This document shows, piece by piece, positions 10,088 through 20,345 of a DNA stretch of 64,000 nucleotides. The stretch is taken from the NCBI GenBank assembly GCA_949751835.1, contig CATKHK010000013.1, positions 434,001 through 498,000 of the forward strand, in the 5' to 3' direction. The position numbers and the translations under genes were made by a program. The stretch's first letter is position 1. Every line of letters starts with the position of its first letter. The notes beneath the pieces are model-generated. The model ran no database searches and was not told the DNA's origin. It saw nothing but the letters and a program-made list of their open reading frames with translations. This stretch comes from Blepharisma japonicum. Lineage: Eukaryota > Ciliophora > Heterotrichea > Heterotrichida > Blepharismidae.

Positions 10088-12214
10088 ATGGAAAATAAAG
10101 GTCAAAATTTATCAGAAGACAAAGTAATAGACAGCAAAGAAAGACTTAAAGAGATAACCAAAGAAACACCACTCTCAGATGAAGCTAAGATCACAATAAT
10201 AAGAGCAATAGATACAGCACCCCAGACGTCTGAAATTGAGACAAAAAAGCGAAATATATTGAAAGCTGAGTTATCGGAAGGAAATTATAATCCCGATGTT
10301 TTTGATTATTATGCTAGAACTTATAAGCAATCTTCAATAGACAAATGGCAAGTAGACGAGTTAAAGTCAGTGCTTAACGATTTCAAGCAGAACTACCCTC
10401 AAATTAAGCAAGATTTTCTGCAAGCCAATAAAAGGATTTCGCCCAGAGTTTCTGAAACAAATAGATTTCAACAAAAAGCAATAGAGAGTCCAAAAGAAAC
10501 GAGTTTCTCATCAAGAACTCCTCCTAGAATATCGTCAGAACCATCAGAACAAGATATCAACATTCTTGTTAAAAAAAGGGTTGTCACCCAGACAAAAACT
10601 ACAACCGAATATCCAGAGTCAGAAGAGCTATCACGTGGAAAAACGTTTAGTGAGTCCTCATCAAGCTTAAAGCAGGGCCCATTAGCGGAAGAAACAACAA
10701 TTCCTTTACGCCATGCAGAAACCACAATAGCACGCACTGTAGAAGAGCCAACAACACATGCTGAGCCAACAGAAATTAATAAATTCGCAGAGCCAGAATC
10801 TTTTACTCCAAAGCAATTGGGAAAACCTCTTTTCAATGAAGGAGATATCCCTGTCGAAGAAAAGCCTGCAAAAACCAAGGAATTTTCAAAAATTGTAGAA
10901 GAAACAACTACAGGAAGACCAATGATGATTCAGCCAGATATCCCTCTTAGCCAAACTATTCATACTATGGAGTCTGAAGCACCCCGCTTAAGTGAAGCCA
11001 CAACTAAGGTAACAGAACTTTATCAAGTTTACACAGTGACTCAGCCAGAGACTGAGCTCTCCAGCAGGTCTGTAAAAGTGAAACTATCGAAGTAATCCCC
11101 ATTTAGCCCTGAAAAAATCCATGCAGCATCATATACCGTAAGAACTTTTCCTTTTGGTTGGTCTGTAAAAAGAAGCTTAAATGATTTTGCATGGCTTAGA
11201 AGTTGCTTGGTCAATGCTTATCCTGGAGTTTATGTGCCCCCGATCCCTCCAACTCGCGTTTTAGGAGCCTCAAAAGAAGAATCTTTATTGAAAGATATGA
11301 GATTTCTGAACTATCATATGGATTCAATCACTCATCATCCGCTATTAAGAAAGTCAGCTCTTCTTGAAACCTTTTTAAAGGAAACTGACGAGATGAAATT
11401 TGAGCTCTTCCAAAAAATGATGAGCAACGTCAAAAAGCCTGATGCAGTAGAAAATATTATGACACTAGATGGAATTGCCATGTGTAACCCTTCGTTATCT
11501 GATGAGTACTCTAGCGTGGTAGAGCGCTATTTCGAGCCTTCTCAAAATTTGGTAAAAGGCACCAAAAAGACATCAGAAAAAACTCAAGAACAGCTTGCAA
11601 GTTCTTCAAACTCTATAAAAAGACTGGCAGGAGACACAGGGAGCCTGAGGGTAATGCAAGGTCTTTCACCAGAAAATAAAACTGAAGCAGATCTATACCA
11701 AATTCTTGAAGAGGCAATGACTTCCTGATCTAGCTATGACATGAAAAGGAAAAATACGTTGGAAAAACATCTAACCTCTTTTTTCAAATATACACTACAT
11801 GAAACAACGCCATTTAAAGATTTGCTAAAAGACAGAGAAAACCATTATAAATCATATATAAAAGCTGAGAAAGATTTAAATGCTAGAAAAGATAAATTAT
11901 GAACCAGAGGGGATGTACGCAATTGGGAGCTAAACCCAAATGACCAGTCAGTTGATGTAACTGTCCTCCAAAAGGACAAGACACTTGCCTTTACAAAGAT
12001 GCTGCATGAAGACACCAACTCTGTGAAAAAGCTGAGGGATATGTATGCTTACCACAATTATAAATTGAAAGAAGAAGCTGAATGATTCGCTAACTATAAA
12101 CTGAACAGAAACATGAGAGAGTTCGAAAATTACGCAAGAAAAGAAATAAAAACTGCAAATGCCCAGAAACTCTCATGGGCAACTTTTATAGAAAAATTAA
12201 ACCAGATAGGCTAA
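10088..12214 (+). CDS. PX-domain protein (sorting-nexin type) with long low-complexity N-terminus
   Basis: 703 aa after removal of a 15-nt intron at 11092-11106. Residues 1-120 are helical and charged; about 120-300 are Ser/Thr/Glu/Pro-rich with repeated ETT and EPT motifs. A PX domain spans about 310-430, with the core VRTFPFGWSVKRSLNDFAWL, then AYPGVYVPPIPP (Pro-rich loop) and a helix ending LRKSALLETFL. The PX domain binds phosphoinositides, usually PI3P, on endosomes. The C-terminal 250 residues are helical with several TGA-Trp codons and are plausibly a BAR-like region as in Vps5/SNX1. The intron falls inside the PX domain. A role in endosomal sorting or membrane tubulation is inferred. 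Confidence 0.85.
11092..11106 (+). other. 15-nt spliceosomal intron
   Basis: GTAATCCCCATTTAG, phase 2, inside the PX domain. Removal bypasses an in-frame TAA and restores the domain. A at position 10, TAG end. Confidence 0.92.
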
Positions 12215-12238
12215 ATTCCTAATTAGTTGATTATTTCA

Positions 12239-13198
12239 TTATTGACGGCTTGCTAACAAGCTTAAGGTCTTTTTAGGCTTGAACATAGGCTGAAAGTTCA
12301 TAGCATTCTCAACTAAAATTGCTGGCACATCTTCAGTTTTTCTCTACATAGTTTTTACTTTTAAAGAGCTGGTATTCAGCTGTGTTTCAAGGTTGCTCAT
12401 TTGTTTAGTCAGGTTCTCATTTTCTTTTCTCACCATTAAAAGCTGTCTTTTAGTTGATGAAAATTGTTGCGCAGTGTTATTGTTTAGGTCTTTGAGCTCT
12501 TTCATCTCTTTTTCCAAATTTTTCATAGAGTTTGTAGTGATGAGCAACGCATTATAGAAATGCGCCGCTTGCTCTTCTGCTGTTAATTTTTCTTTAGCCA
12601 AGTTTGCCCATGTAACAGTAGATTGAGTGTTCTCGAGCTCCTCAATTAATTTCGAAACATTTTCTAATTCCATCACTTTGGTTTCAGCTTCCTTAAGTTT
12701 CTTGTGCGCATTATTAAACAATCCTTGGTATTTTTCAGATTCATATTGGTAGCTTTGAAGCTCAGCCAAAGTTTCTTCGTATCTTCGCTTGAAGTTTTTG
12801 GTTTTTGACGTTTCTTCTTCATACATCTCCTGGAATCACTTGATTTGGGCTTCTTTTTCAATCAAATACTTCTCAATCAGGTCGATTTTCAATTCCAAAG
12901 CTTCCTTTTCTTTTGTCACCTCTCTGGCTCTGTTTTGTAGCGCCTGGAGATCCTTCATTTCTTCTTCAGTCAATCCAGAAATAGCAGGAGTCGCTGACTT
13001 AGCTGGAATCAGAGCAAAAGAAATGTTTGTAAGCTTACTTGGCAGGACGCGGTTCCTGCAGAGTGGACAATTCTTGCACTTGTTGAATACGCACTTTTCC
13101 ATGCAATCGAGGTGAAAAACATGGCCACATGGAGTTACAGTCAGATTTGTGGAGAGTTCGTTGAGGCAAATTACACAAGTCGGAGCTTCCCAGTACAT
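12239..13198 (-). CDS. RING-finger coiled-coil protein, TRAIP-like
   Basis: 314 aa after splicing a 15-nt intron (12344-12358). An N-terminal RING-H2 (residues about 8-48) has CVIC, then CGHVFHLDC, then CPLCR, giving C-x2-C...C-x-H-x2-H-x2-C...C-x2-C. A long coiled coil (about 80-265) follows with a TGA-Trp at its start. The last 35 residues, reached only after splicing, are basic and end in LLASRQ. RING at the extreme N-terminus followed by a coiled coil is the layout of TRAIP/NOPO, an E3 ubiquitin ligase of the replication stress response. Orthology is inference; an E3 ligase role is likely. Stop-to-stop distance to the convergent PX gene is 24 bp. Confidence 0.82.
12344..12358 (-). other. 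15-nt spliceosomal intron
   Basis: On the coding strand GTAAAAACTATGTAG, phase 0; unspliced it ends in an in-frame TAG. Removal adds a 35-codon coding-like exon ending 24 bp from the neighbouring gene's stop. A at position 10. Confidence 0.85.
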
Positions 13199-13380
13199 CC
13201 CGCCTATTTATTTATAAGGCCCGCTATTCTATCGAAGTGAATTGGAAAAGGAATTCCATTATTGATGGGTCATTTATAGGGGGATTATTATAAGAGAACA
13301 AGACGAAAGGCTGAATTTTTAAGTTTCCCAGGAATTAACATAAACTTGGCTTGATTGAAAGATATTTATATTATCTTTTA

Positions 13381-14829
13381 ATGATTTTTAATCAAAACCA
13401 ATTAGAAGATCAGTATGGTAGGACACCAAGCAACGCAAGCACTTTAGAAGCATTTAGAGAAGAAGATTCAGAAATCATGGAAAAGTGCCCAGAAGATCGA
13501 CCATTGAGTTTTAGTGGCGAAGTTTATTGCATATCAGATTTACAAATCGAGGATAAAATAGTATTTTTAGTTCTTGATACAAGAGAAGGAATTTTTAAAC
13601 ACTATAGGTCGAGGAGTCAATATATGGATGAAGAACCGCCTGATATATCATTTCCCATTAGAGAAATTCAAAATGTGAGAAATACAGTGAACTCAAGCAT
13701 AGAAGGCAAATTTTTCTTTGTAATAGAAACTCCAGAAAATAGCTTAGAATATTATTGTCAATATCTAGATATGACTATCGAGTGAACCAATAGAATGAGA
13801 GAAGCTGTCGATTTCTTTTATATGCATTCAAATCATAGGAGTAGGGAAGAAGAGGAATTAAAAGAAGCCAGGACTACCCTAATGGGGAAAAGATTTAAAA
13901 GACAGGAAGAAGAATCGCTCGGCGAAGAGAATCCACAACTAAGCCTTCAAAGTTTTGAAGTTTTAGAAGATATCGGCACTGGAAGCTTTGGCAAAGTCTG
14001 CAAGGTCTTGAAAAAGTCTACAAATGAAATTTTTGCTCTAAAATCCTTGAATAAAAACACTTTGAAAATCAAAAAACAAGAAAAATATGCTAGAGCTGAG
14101 TGCAAAATTTTAAAAAGTATTCGACATCCCTTCATAGTCCCACTATATTCCGTTTTTCAAAGCCCAAAATGCATTTTTATGGTACTAGAATACTGCCAAT
14201 TTGGAGATTTTTCTCGCCTTTTAAGCATAATGAAACAGCTTAAAGATCAGCAAGCGAGATTCTACATAGCAGAAGTAATTCTAGCAATTGAATATTTGCA
14301 TTCACTTAATATTGTGTATAGAGATTTAAAGCCCTCAAACTTGCTAATAGACAGCCAAGGGCATATAAAGTTGTCAGATTTTGGTCTTGCAAAGCAAAAT
14401 GTGACTGAAGACAACCCAGCCATGTCTTTTTGTGGATCTCCTGCTTACCTGGCTCCTGAAATGATTGCAAGAGCCGGTGCTGGAAAGCCAGCTGATATTT
14501 ATTGTATAGGAGCCAATTTATACGAGATGCTTACTGGCCAGCCTCCATTTTATACTGAAGATGTTATAGTTCTATACAAAAGAATTACAAACGCCAGAAT
14601 CCGCTTTCCAAATGATATAAGTGAAAGCGCAAAAGATTTGATTCAACAAATGATGAAAAGAATCCCAGAAGAAAGGCCTACAGTTTCCCAGCTGAAGAGA
14701 CACAAATATTTCAAAGGAATCAACTGGGACCATCTTTTGCTAAAAAAAATAAAGCCGCCTCTTTCCTCAGATGAACTCACTTATCTCCTTGCAGCAGAGA
14801 GTAGCATTGAGCCTAGCGGTGATGAGTAG
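13381..14829 (+). CDS. PH-domain AGC-type protein kinase
   Basis: 482 aa. The first ATG of the open frame is 13381. A PH domain occupies about residues 35-150; its invariant C-terminal-helix Trp is residue 135 (EWTNRMREAV) and is encoded by TGA. The kinase domain (about 192-455) has GTGSFGKV, ALKSL (ATP Lys), YRDLKPSN (catalytic loop), DFGLAK and the activation loop MSFCGSPAYLAPE. PH plus AGC kinase resembles Akt, but the Akt/S6K C-terminal tail with the hydrophobic motif is missing: the protein ends about 40 residues after the kinase domain. It is expected to be recruited to phosphoinositide membranes. The T-loop is Ser-type with no classic T-x-x-G-T. Confidence 0.92.
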
Positions 14830-14900
14830 AGAAGTAAATAACTATATGTTGATTTTATAGCAGTAAATTCATATTTATACCTCAAAATAATTTTCATCAA

Positions 14901-15452
14901 ATGTACACTATGAATTGGGAAGGAAGCTTAGATTTAGGACGAGCTCTGTCACAAGGAGCCCTGGGAACCAGGCAGAGCTCTCGGTCTGCAGCCAGTATTC
15001 AAAAAGCAGGAGAACCCAGGTTACCGAATATAAAAAACAATTCAACCGCTCCTACATATGAGATGAGAAAGCTAGATTTGATCGACCGAGATTTTCACTT
15101 AAGAAGAAACGTCGTGACTGCTTCAAGATTTGACAAAAACACCGAAGCCTATGAAATTTGGAAATCAAATAACGCAGGACATTTGAATTTCGAGAAAAGG
15201 AAGCCCTTTAGCAGTGACATGTATTCTTCTAAACTGCCGGTTTCTTCTGATTTTAAGCCTTTGGTAAAAAACCCTGAAGTGCCTGGAGTTCAGAGAAACC
15301 CCAAATATTATTTGTCACTGAATAACAATCCTGAAGTATTTTATAAGCATTATGGAGAGTTTACATCATTTAACGACGTTTATATAAGAAATACGAAAGT
15401 GATTCCCTTTTTGCAAAAGCCTGTTGATCATAAATATACAAGAAAAAGATAA
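14901..15452 (+). CDS. Hypothetical basic protein, 183 aa
   Basis: ATG 14901 (MYTMNWEG), stop TAA. It has no membrane segments, is rich in Lys/Arg/Asn/Pro and little structured, with phrases such as RFDKNTEAYEIWK and FTSFNDVYIRNTK. This composition is like small ciliary microtubule-inner or cortical proteins, but no known motif is visible and I do not assign a family. It follows the PH-kinase gene on the same strand after 71 bp and is convergent with centrin. Confidence 0.7.
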   Translation: MYTMNWEGSLDLGRALSQGALGTRQSSRSAASIQKAGEPRLPNIKNNSTAPTYEMRKLDLIDRDFHLRRNVVTASRFDKNTEAYEIWKSNNAGHLNFEKRKPFSSDMYSSKLPVSSDFKPLVKNPEVPGVQRNPKYYLSLNNNPEVFYKHYGEFTSFNDVYIRNTKVIPFLQKPVDHKYTRKR

Positions 15453-15694
15453 TGTTTTAATTGTTTATAGCTTAATGACACTTAAAATTAAGTCCTTTAA
15501 AAATTAAGTGAACAAGCTTTTTAGTTATGCGTTAATAAATGTGAAATTCATGCAATTTCTCTTTAAAAATGCTTCATGCATTCATATTATAATACTAAGT
15601 TTCTCAAAATCTCTGTTCAAATTAAAATAGCCTGTTAATAACTTCCATTTATTCGACAGCAAAATCTGTCAAGTTTATGTTTTAAATGATTAAC

Positions 15695-16210
15695 TTAAGG
15701 GAATGCTTTTTTAGTCATGATGTTGTAAAAGTCTTCAGGTGTAACCTGTCCATCTCCATCACTGTCAGCTCTTTCAATCATCTCCAGAAGCTCTTCATCA
15801 GTCATGGTTTCTCCTAGTTCTCTAGCTACTCTTCTTAAATTCTTGATTGTGATGTAGCCAGTTTTATCGTCGTCGAATAACCTGAAAACCTTGTTGATGT
15901 CTTCACGAGTGTCTTTATCGCTCATTCTAGCAGTCATCATGTCCAAGAATTCATCAAAGTCAATAGCGCCTGAACCATCCTTGTCTAAGTCGCTGATCAT
16001 TTGATAAATGGTTTGGTTTTTGGCTTCAAAGCCAAGGGATTGCATTGCAGATTTAAGCTCTCTTGGGTCAATTGTCCCTGAGCCATCAGTATCGAATAAA
16101 TCGAAAGCTTCCTTAATTTCCTCAATCTCATCTTCTGTAAGACCTGGACGCTCATATTGTTTTGGATTGAATCCTTTAGCACCAGATTTAGCTTGTTGTC
16201 TTCCTGCCAT
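15695..16210 (-). CDS. Centrin
   Basis: 171 aa, the usual centrin length, with four EF-hands. Loops: [12 protein letters not shown] (residues 40-51), [12 protein letters not shown] (76-87), [12 protein letters not shown] (113-124) and [12 protein letters not shown] (about 149-160). Loop 3 has Asn at position 12 and is probably degenerate for Ca2+. The N-terminal tail is basic, and the C-terminus ends KKAF-P, close to the centrin C-terminal signature. Centrins sit in basal bodies and contractile fibres, and heterotrichs use them heavily in cortical contraction. No introns are needed. Confidence 0.97.
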   Translation of the reverse strand: MAGRQQAKSGAKGFNPKQYERPGLTEDEIEEIKEAFDLFDTDGSGTIDPRELKSAMQSLGFEAKNQTIYQMISDLDKDGSGAIDFDEFLDMMTARMSDKDTREDINKVFRLFDDDKTGYITIKNLRRVARELGETMTDEELLEMIERADSDGDGQVTPEDFYNIMTKKAFP

Positions 16211-16481
16211 TAAATAATTTTAAATTATTGCCGATGAAAAATATGAAGAAATCTGAGAAACTGAGTTTTGAGAATAGCACACTCTTTGCAATACTGGTGT
16301 CACTTTCCACCTAAATTTGAGTTATTCAGTGCTTCAATTAGTGTAAAAGATACTCTAAAATAGTTCTTATTTAGGCTTCCTTATTCTTCATTTATTGACT
16401 ATTTAATTTATAAAAAATATTATTGTGATTAATAGGATAGCTTTTTATCTATTATTTTCCTTAAAATTTCAAGTAAAATAA

Positions 16482-18255
16482 ATGAAGCAAACTTTAAGTC
16501 CAATAACAAATGAAAGAAACAGCACAACTCCATCATTACATTCTAAAGACAGCCTATCATCTTTTGATTCGCTAAGCTATGAGATCACTAAAAGAGAAGA
16601 AATTTTATCAAGATTAAAAACAGAAAGCAAAATGCTTGAAAATGATTTCATCTCAACCAAGAACAGCAAAGTTATTGAAATGGATGCAGAAGCTACAAAA
16701 CTTCAAGAAAAACTGTAATTTCTATTAAGAGAGCAGGAACTCAATGAAATGGAAACTCTAAACAACATTTTAAACCGAACAAGATCTAATATGGATGCAA
16801 TGAAAGTTTTCGTCGAAAAATACCAGATGAAAGAAAAAATGATAAGCTCAAGGGTCAAAGATACAGAAAATATTGTTGCTGAAGCTTTAGCTTCTAGCAG
16901 AGATGTAAAAAATGAGTTAAAGTTCCTTAATAGATATGTTGATTCTTTAAAAACTGCAACTTCTCAGAAAAAGCTTAGAACTCAGAATAATGAGAATAAG
17001 GACTCAAAAAGCAGCGATAAAAGTGAAAGTTTAGAAGATTCTAAAGAAGATGAAATAGAAATGCTAAAGGTCCTATCAAATAAGCTTATCACAGTAGAAA
17101 AAATCACCTCTTTAAGAGTAAAAGATGTGGAAGAAAATAAAGAAAAATCAGACACTCTTGATCAGCTGTTAGGAACTGAAAGCATTGAGTCATGAATCAA
17201 GGAGATAGAAAGAATTCAAATCATCGAAGAGAGCCTAAGCAGATCAATTCAAGTACTAATGGGAGATCTAAGAAAATTCGAAAGTGAAAAATTAAATTTA
17301 GAAATTGAGCTCTCAAATCTCAAGCAGGCCCAAGATTTGCCTAGTTCCAAAGAAAAATATATAAAGGAAAAAGACAAAAAGCATGAAAAATATAAAGAGG
17401 CAAAAAGAGCAATGAAAGAAAGCAAAAGAAAATGGACTTCAATTTATACTTCTGCAATAAAAATACATGACCTCATTAATCTAATGCTAATTCATCTTGA
17501 TGAGCAAGATGAAGAAATAATTGAAAAAGATAGATGAAAAGCAAGCAAAGAGCTAACTTCTCAGAAAGAAATGAAAGAATTTGAAAGCGCCACTTTAAAA
17601 CTGCTAGAACAGTGCGAAAATAAGCTGGATTCAATGGAAAATAGCATAGTAGATAGCATTCAACGAAAGAGAACAACAAGGCCATGAGCAGATCGCTCAT
17701 TAACAATTATTGATGGGCGCCCTTTTAAAAAAGAAATATACACTTCGCGAATGTATGAAACTATGACAACAGACACAGAAGCAAAGGACCCAGAAAAAAA
17801 GCTTATGGCCAAGCTTTCAGCATCTCTTAATAACAATGATTTTTTCTACGAAATAATTGATGGAAAAAAGTCAAGGGACGATGCATTTTCTTTGAAGCAA
17901 GAACACAATTTGATCATGCCTACTGTTAAGAGCCCAAAATCTGAGCTTGATGAGCTGACAGGAATCAATAACTTTGACAAAAAGCTGCGAAAATTGTCAG
18001 CTTTAACTCATCAAAAACATAAAAGCACAAACTTAAATGGTCAATCATTAAAGATCCTGAGTCTAGACCTTGAGCGGAAAATGTAAGAAATAGCTTAGGA
18101 GCCGTATAGATAATATCAAAATTAAATCTTTGTCTATAGGCAAAAAATCGCAAAATCTATACCTAAAAAAGTCATTGGAAAAAATCTCTTTTCCAGCCAT
18201 CTCAAGGAAATCAAAAACACAAAGAAATGAATCGAAAAATAGGAAATTTAGTTAG
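16482..18255 (+). CDS. Coiled-coil protein with two micro-introns, 580 aa
   Basis: ATG 16482. A 15-nt intron (16715-16729) and a 16-nt intron (18083-18098) are needed; the final TAG is at 18253-18255. TGA-Trp codons link the rest. Residues about 30-400 are dense coiled coil (REEILSRLKTESKMLEND and similar) interrupted by an Asp/Ser/Lys-rich segment. A more globular patch around residues 400-470 contains RSLTIIDGRPFKKEIY. The last 60 residues are Lys/Ser-rich and basic. No family is recognised; a structural cytoskeletal role is the default guess. Confidence 0.8.
16715..16729 (+). other. 15-nt spliceosomal intron
   Basis: GTAATTTCTATTAAG, phase 2; it removes an in-frame TAA and fuses two coiled-coil stretches. 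A at position 10, AAG end. Confidence 0.88.
18083..18098 (+). other. 16-nt spliceosomal intron
   Basis: GTAAGAAATAGCTTAG. It is the only 16-nt intron needed in the window. Removal converts ATG-TAA into a split Met codon followed by 52 further codons to a TAG. A is at position 10 as in the 15-nt introns, so the extra base lies between that A and the 3' AG. Confidence 0.75.
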
Positions 18256-18319
18256 CACTGCAGGCTTCTATATATTCGCATAGAATTTCTCATATGATTA
18301 ATTAATTAGTCTAAGAAGC

Positions 18320-19207
18320 TTAAACAATGCTTAATGGATTATAAGACAACTCCATAATTCCTAAGCTTGCTTGATTTTGGGCTGGCAACTTCAAAACTCC
18401 AGGTGGAGGAACACAGCATTTTCTGGCCTTACAAGATGGCGTTCCTTTTTGGTAAAGGATTTCTTGACTTTCCTTGGAAAGCTGCTCACCTGGCGACAAT
18501 TTTGACATTTCGTTTTGAATTTGCTTGTACTTTTTCACATAAGCTCTTAAAATCCCGACTTTATCATTTTTATGTTCCTCGAAATTGAACCCAAATTTCC
18601 TGCCAAATCTGAGTTGCAGCAAATAATCATCTAGGGATTTTTTCGAAATCCCCACCTGAGTGGCTGCTTCCTCAAGTGTCATTCTAACTGTTTCTCCTTT
18701 CAAGTTTTGAATCCCATTATATAAATTTCTCCATCTGGCAACTTTTTCTACTATATACCCGATTTTTCTTTCTTTGGTTCTTTTTGAGCCTTTGCCTCCC
18801 TTATCTGAGCCTGCATCATCGTCTTCAATATTTGGAATGGGCGCTTCAATTTGAGGACTGTACCTGAGCTTTATCTTTAAAGCAGCTGTTTTCAGTTCTT
18901 CTCTCGGAATGGCTGCATCAGCTGCTAAGGGGTCATTGCCTATAAATACATACATATTCTCTTTGTTTGAGTAATATGAAATCATAGAGTTTGAAGTTTG
19001 ATAGCCTTTTTCTGTTAAAAATTGAAATAGAGGTTGTGCCAGTAAGTCCCCATTAGAAGTATAAGAAAACACTTTGGGATTTATGCAATTAATAAAAGCT
19101 GACTCAAAACTGCCCAAATGACCAAACTCAAGCTCTATATCAAAATGCTGTGATTCATGTGGAGTAGTTTTTTCACTGTCAGTCGAAGCTCTGATCGGAT
19201 GTTGCAT
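18320..19207 (-). CDS. Protein with a ciliate-type helix-turn-helix-like domain, 295 aa
   Basis: ATG 19207, stop TAA. The N-terminal about 110 residues are globular with FDIELEFGHLGSF. A Gly/Lys/Asp-rich linker (DDDAGSDKGGKGSKRTKERK) leads into a basic helical region at about 150-240. That region contains LEEAATQVGISKKSLDDYLL, which reads like a helix-turn-helix (EEAA..VG.S..SL..YL), followed by RFGRKFGFNFEEHKNDKVG. Comparable blocks occur in ciliate proteins of unknown role as far as I recall; DNA or nucleic-acid binding is inference only. The C-terminal tail has CKARKCCVPPP. Convergent with the preceding coiled-coil gene. Confidence 0.78.
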   Translation of the reverse strand: MQHPIRASTDSEKTTPHESQHFDIELEFGHLGSFESAFINCINPKVFSYTSNGDLLAQPLFQFLTEKGYQTSNSMISYYSNKENMYVFIGNDPLAADAAIPREELKTAALKIKLRYSPQIEAPIPNIEDDDAGSDKGGKGSKRTKERKIGYIVEKVARWRNLYNGIQNLKGETVRMTLEEAATQVGISKKSLDDYLLQLRFGRKFGFNFEEHKNDKVGILRAYVKKYKQIQNEMSKLSPGEQLSKESQEILYQKGTPSCKARKCCVPPPGVLKLPAQNQASLGIMELSYNPLSIV

Positions 19208-19288
19208 AATTATGCTTATTTAATAGATTATGAATTCATATTAAATTATAATTGCGAATCAATATGATTAAATTATAAAATTGTAGAT

Positions 19289-20320
19289 ATGCGATCGTCG
19301 AATACGTGCATAATGGGGAGAATTTTTGATGTCACAATTGAAATAAGGCATGGAAGTGTTTTAGACCAGAAAGATGCAGAGGTTATTGCTATCGATATTT
19401 ACTCTCAGACTCTTTTTCTAAAGACAAAACAGAGATATGGGAAACCTTTAGAGGACCAGTTAGCTAAGAGAGATGTAAGAAAAGAGATTTTCGAAGCATC
19501 TTTAAATGATCCTGAAGGGCCAAAATCAATCTACTTTACTAATTCAAACAAATGAAAAGAAGAAGATGACAAAATCATACAAATTGTTTTTAAGCTTCTG
19601 GAAAGAGCTAGTCAAATGGGAAAATCATCAATTGCTATTCCAACCATAAATTGACTCTACAATTATCAATTTAATCAGAAAATTATCAGGCAGCACATTG
19701 ATGCCTATATAATTTTTGCAGGAAATTATTCAGTTCAAAATCCAGGATCTTTAAAAAAAGTTATTTTTAGCCTATATAGTGATGAAGAATTAGGAATTTT
19801 TATTGATGCTTTACTAGAAAAAGAAGATTTGCTTCATTTTATGCATTATTTTTGCAAAGACAAAGTCTCTGAAATTGAACTGAAGAGAGAAGAGGAAAAA
19901 AATTTGCATGAAGAATCCAAAGAGCCTAGTTATAATTCTATCTCATATACAGATTCCTCTAATATCCCATTGCAGATAGCTTATCAAAACCAGTGCTTAT
20001 ATTGTAAATCACAGCTCGAGGAAAATCAAATGGGCTCTTTATTTCAATGCTGCATGATATGCAAATTTTGTGTTTTCAAAAATAAGATTATTAGATGCCC
20101 TTATCATGATACAGAATTCTTGAGTCAATATCAAGCATGATATGAGTATGTTCAAAATTGCTTTTGGTGTCGGCAATGCAATGAAATCTATCAAATGCAA
20201 AACTTCTGCTCAAGTTGCCAAGATATGTGCTTTTATTGCCTGGAGAAATATAACAGAAATACCCCTCAAGAAAATTGGAGATGCCCAATATGCGAAATTA
20301 AGGCTCAAAATCAATATTAG
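19289..20320 (+). CDS. Macro-domain-like protein with Cys-rich (RING/IBR-like) C-terminus
   Basis: 343 aa; TGA-Trp codons join the pieces and the stop is TAG 20318-20320. Residues about 9-150 resemble a macro domain: VTIEIRHGSVLDQKDAEVIA (strand and ADP-ribose-loop region), SIAIPTINW and AYIIFAG, the usual order of strands. The Asn/Gly motifs that bind ADP-ribose are poorly conserved, so activity is doubtful. Residues about 230-340 hold Cys clusters CLYC, CCMICKFC, CPYH, CFWCRQC, CSSCQDMCFYC and CPIC, like two consecutive zinc modules of RING/IBR type. A combined ADP-ribose-reading and ubiquitin-ligase function is an attractive but unproven inference. The divergent neighbour is the HTH-like gene, 81 bp away. 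Confidence 0.75.
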
Positions 20321-20345
20321 CCTATTATAAAAGCATTAATTAATG

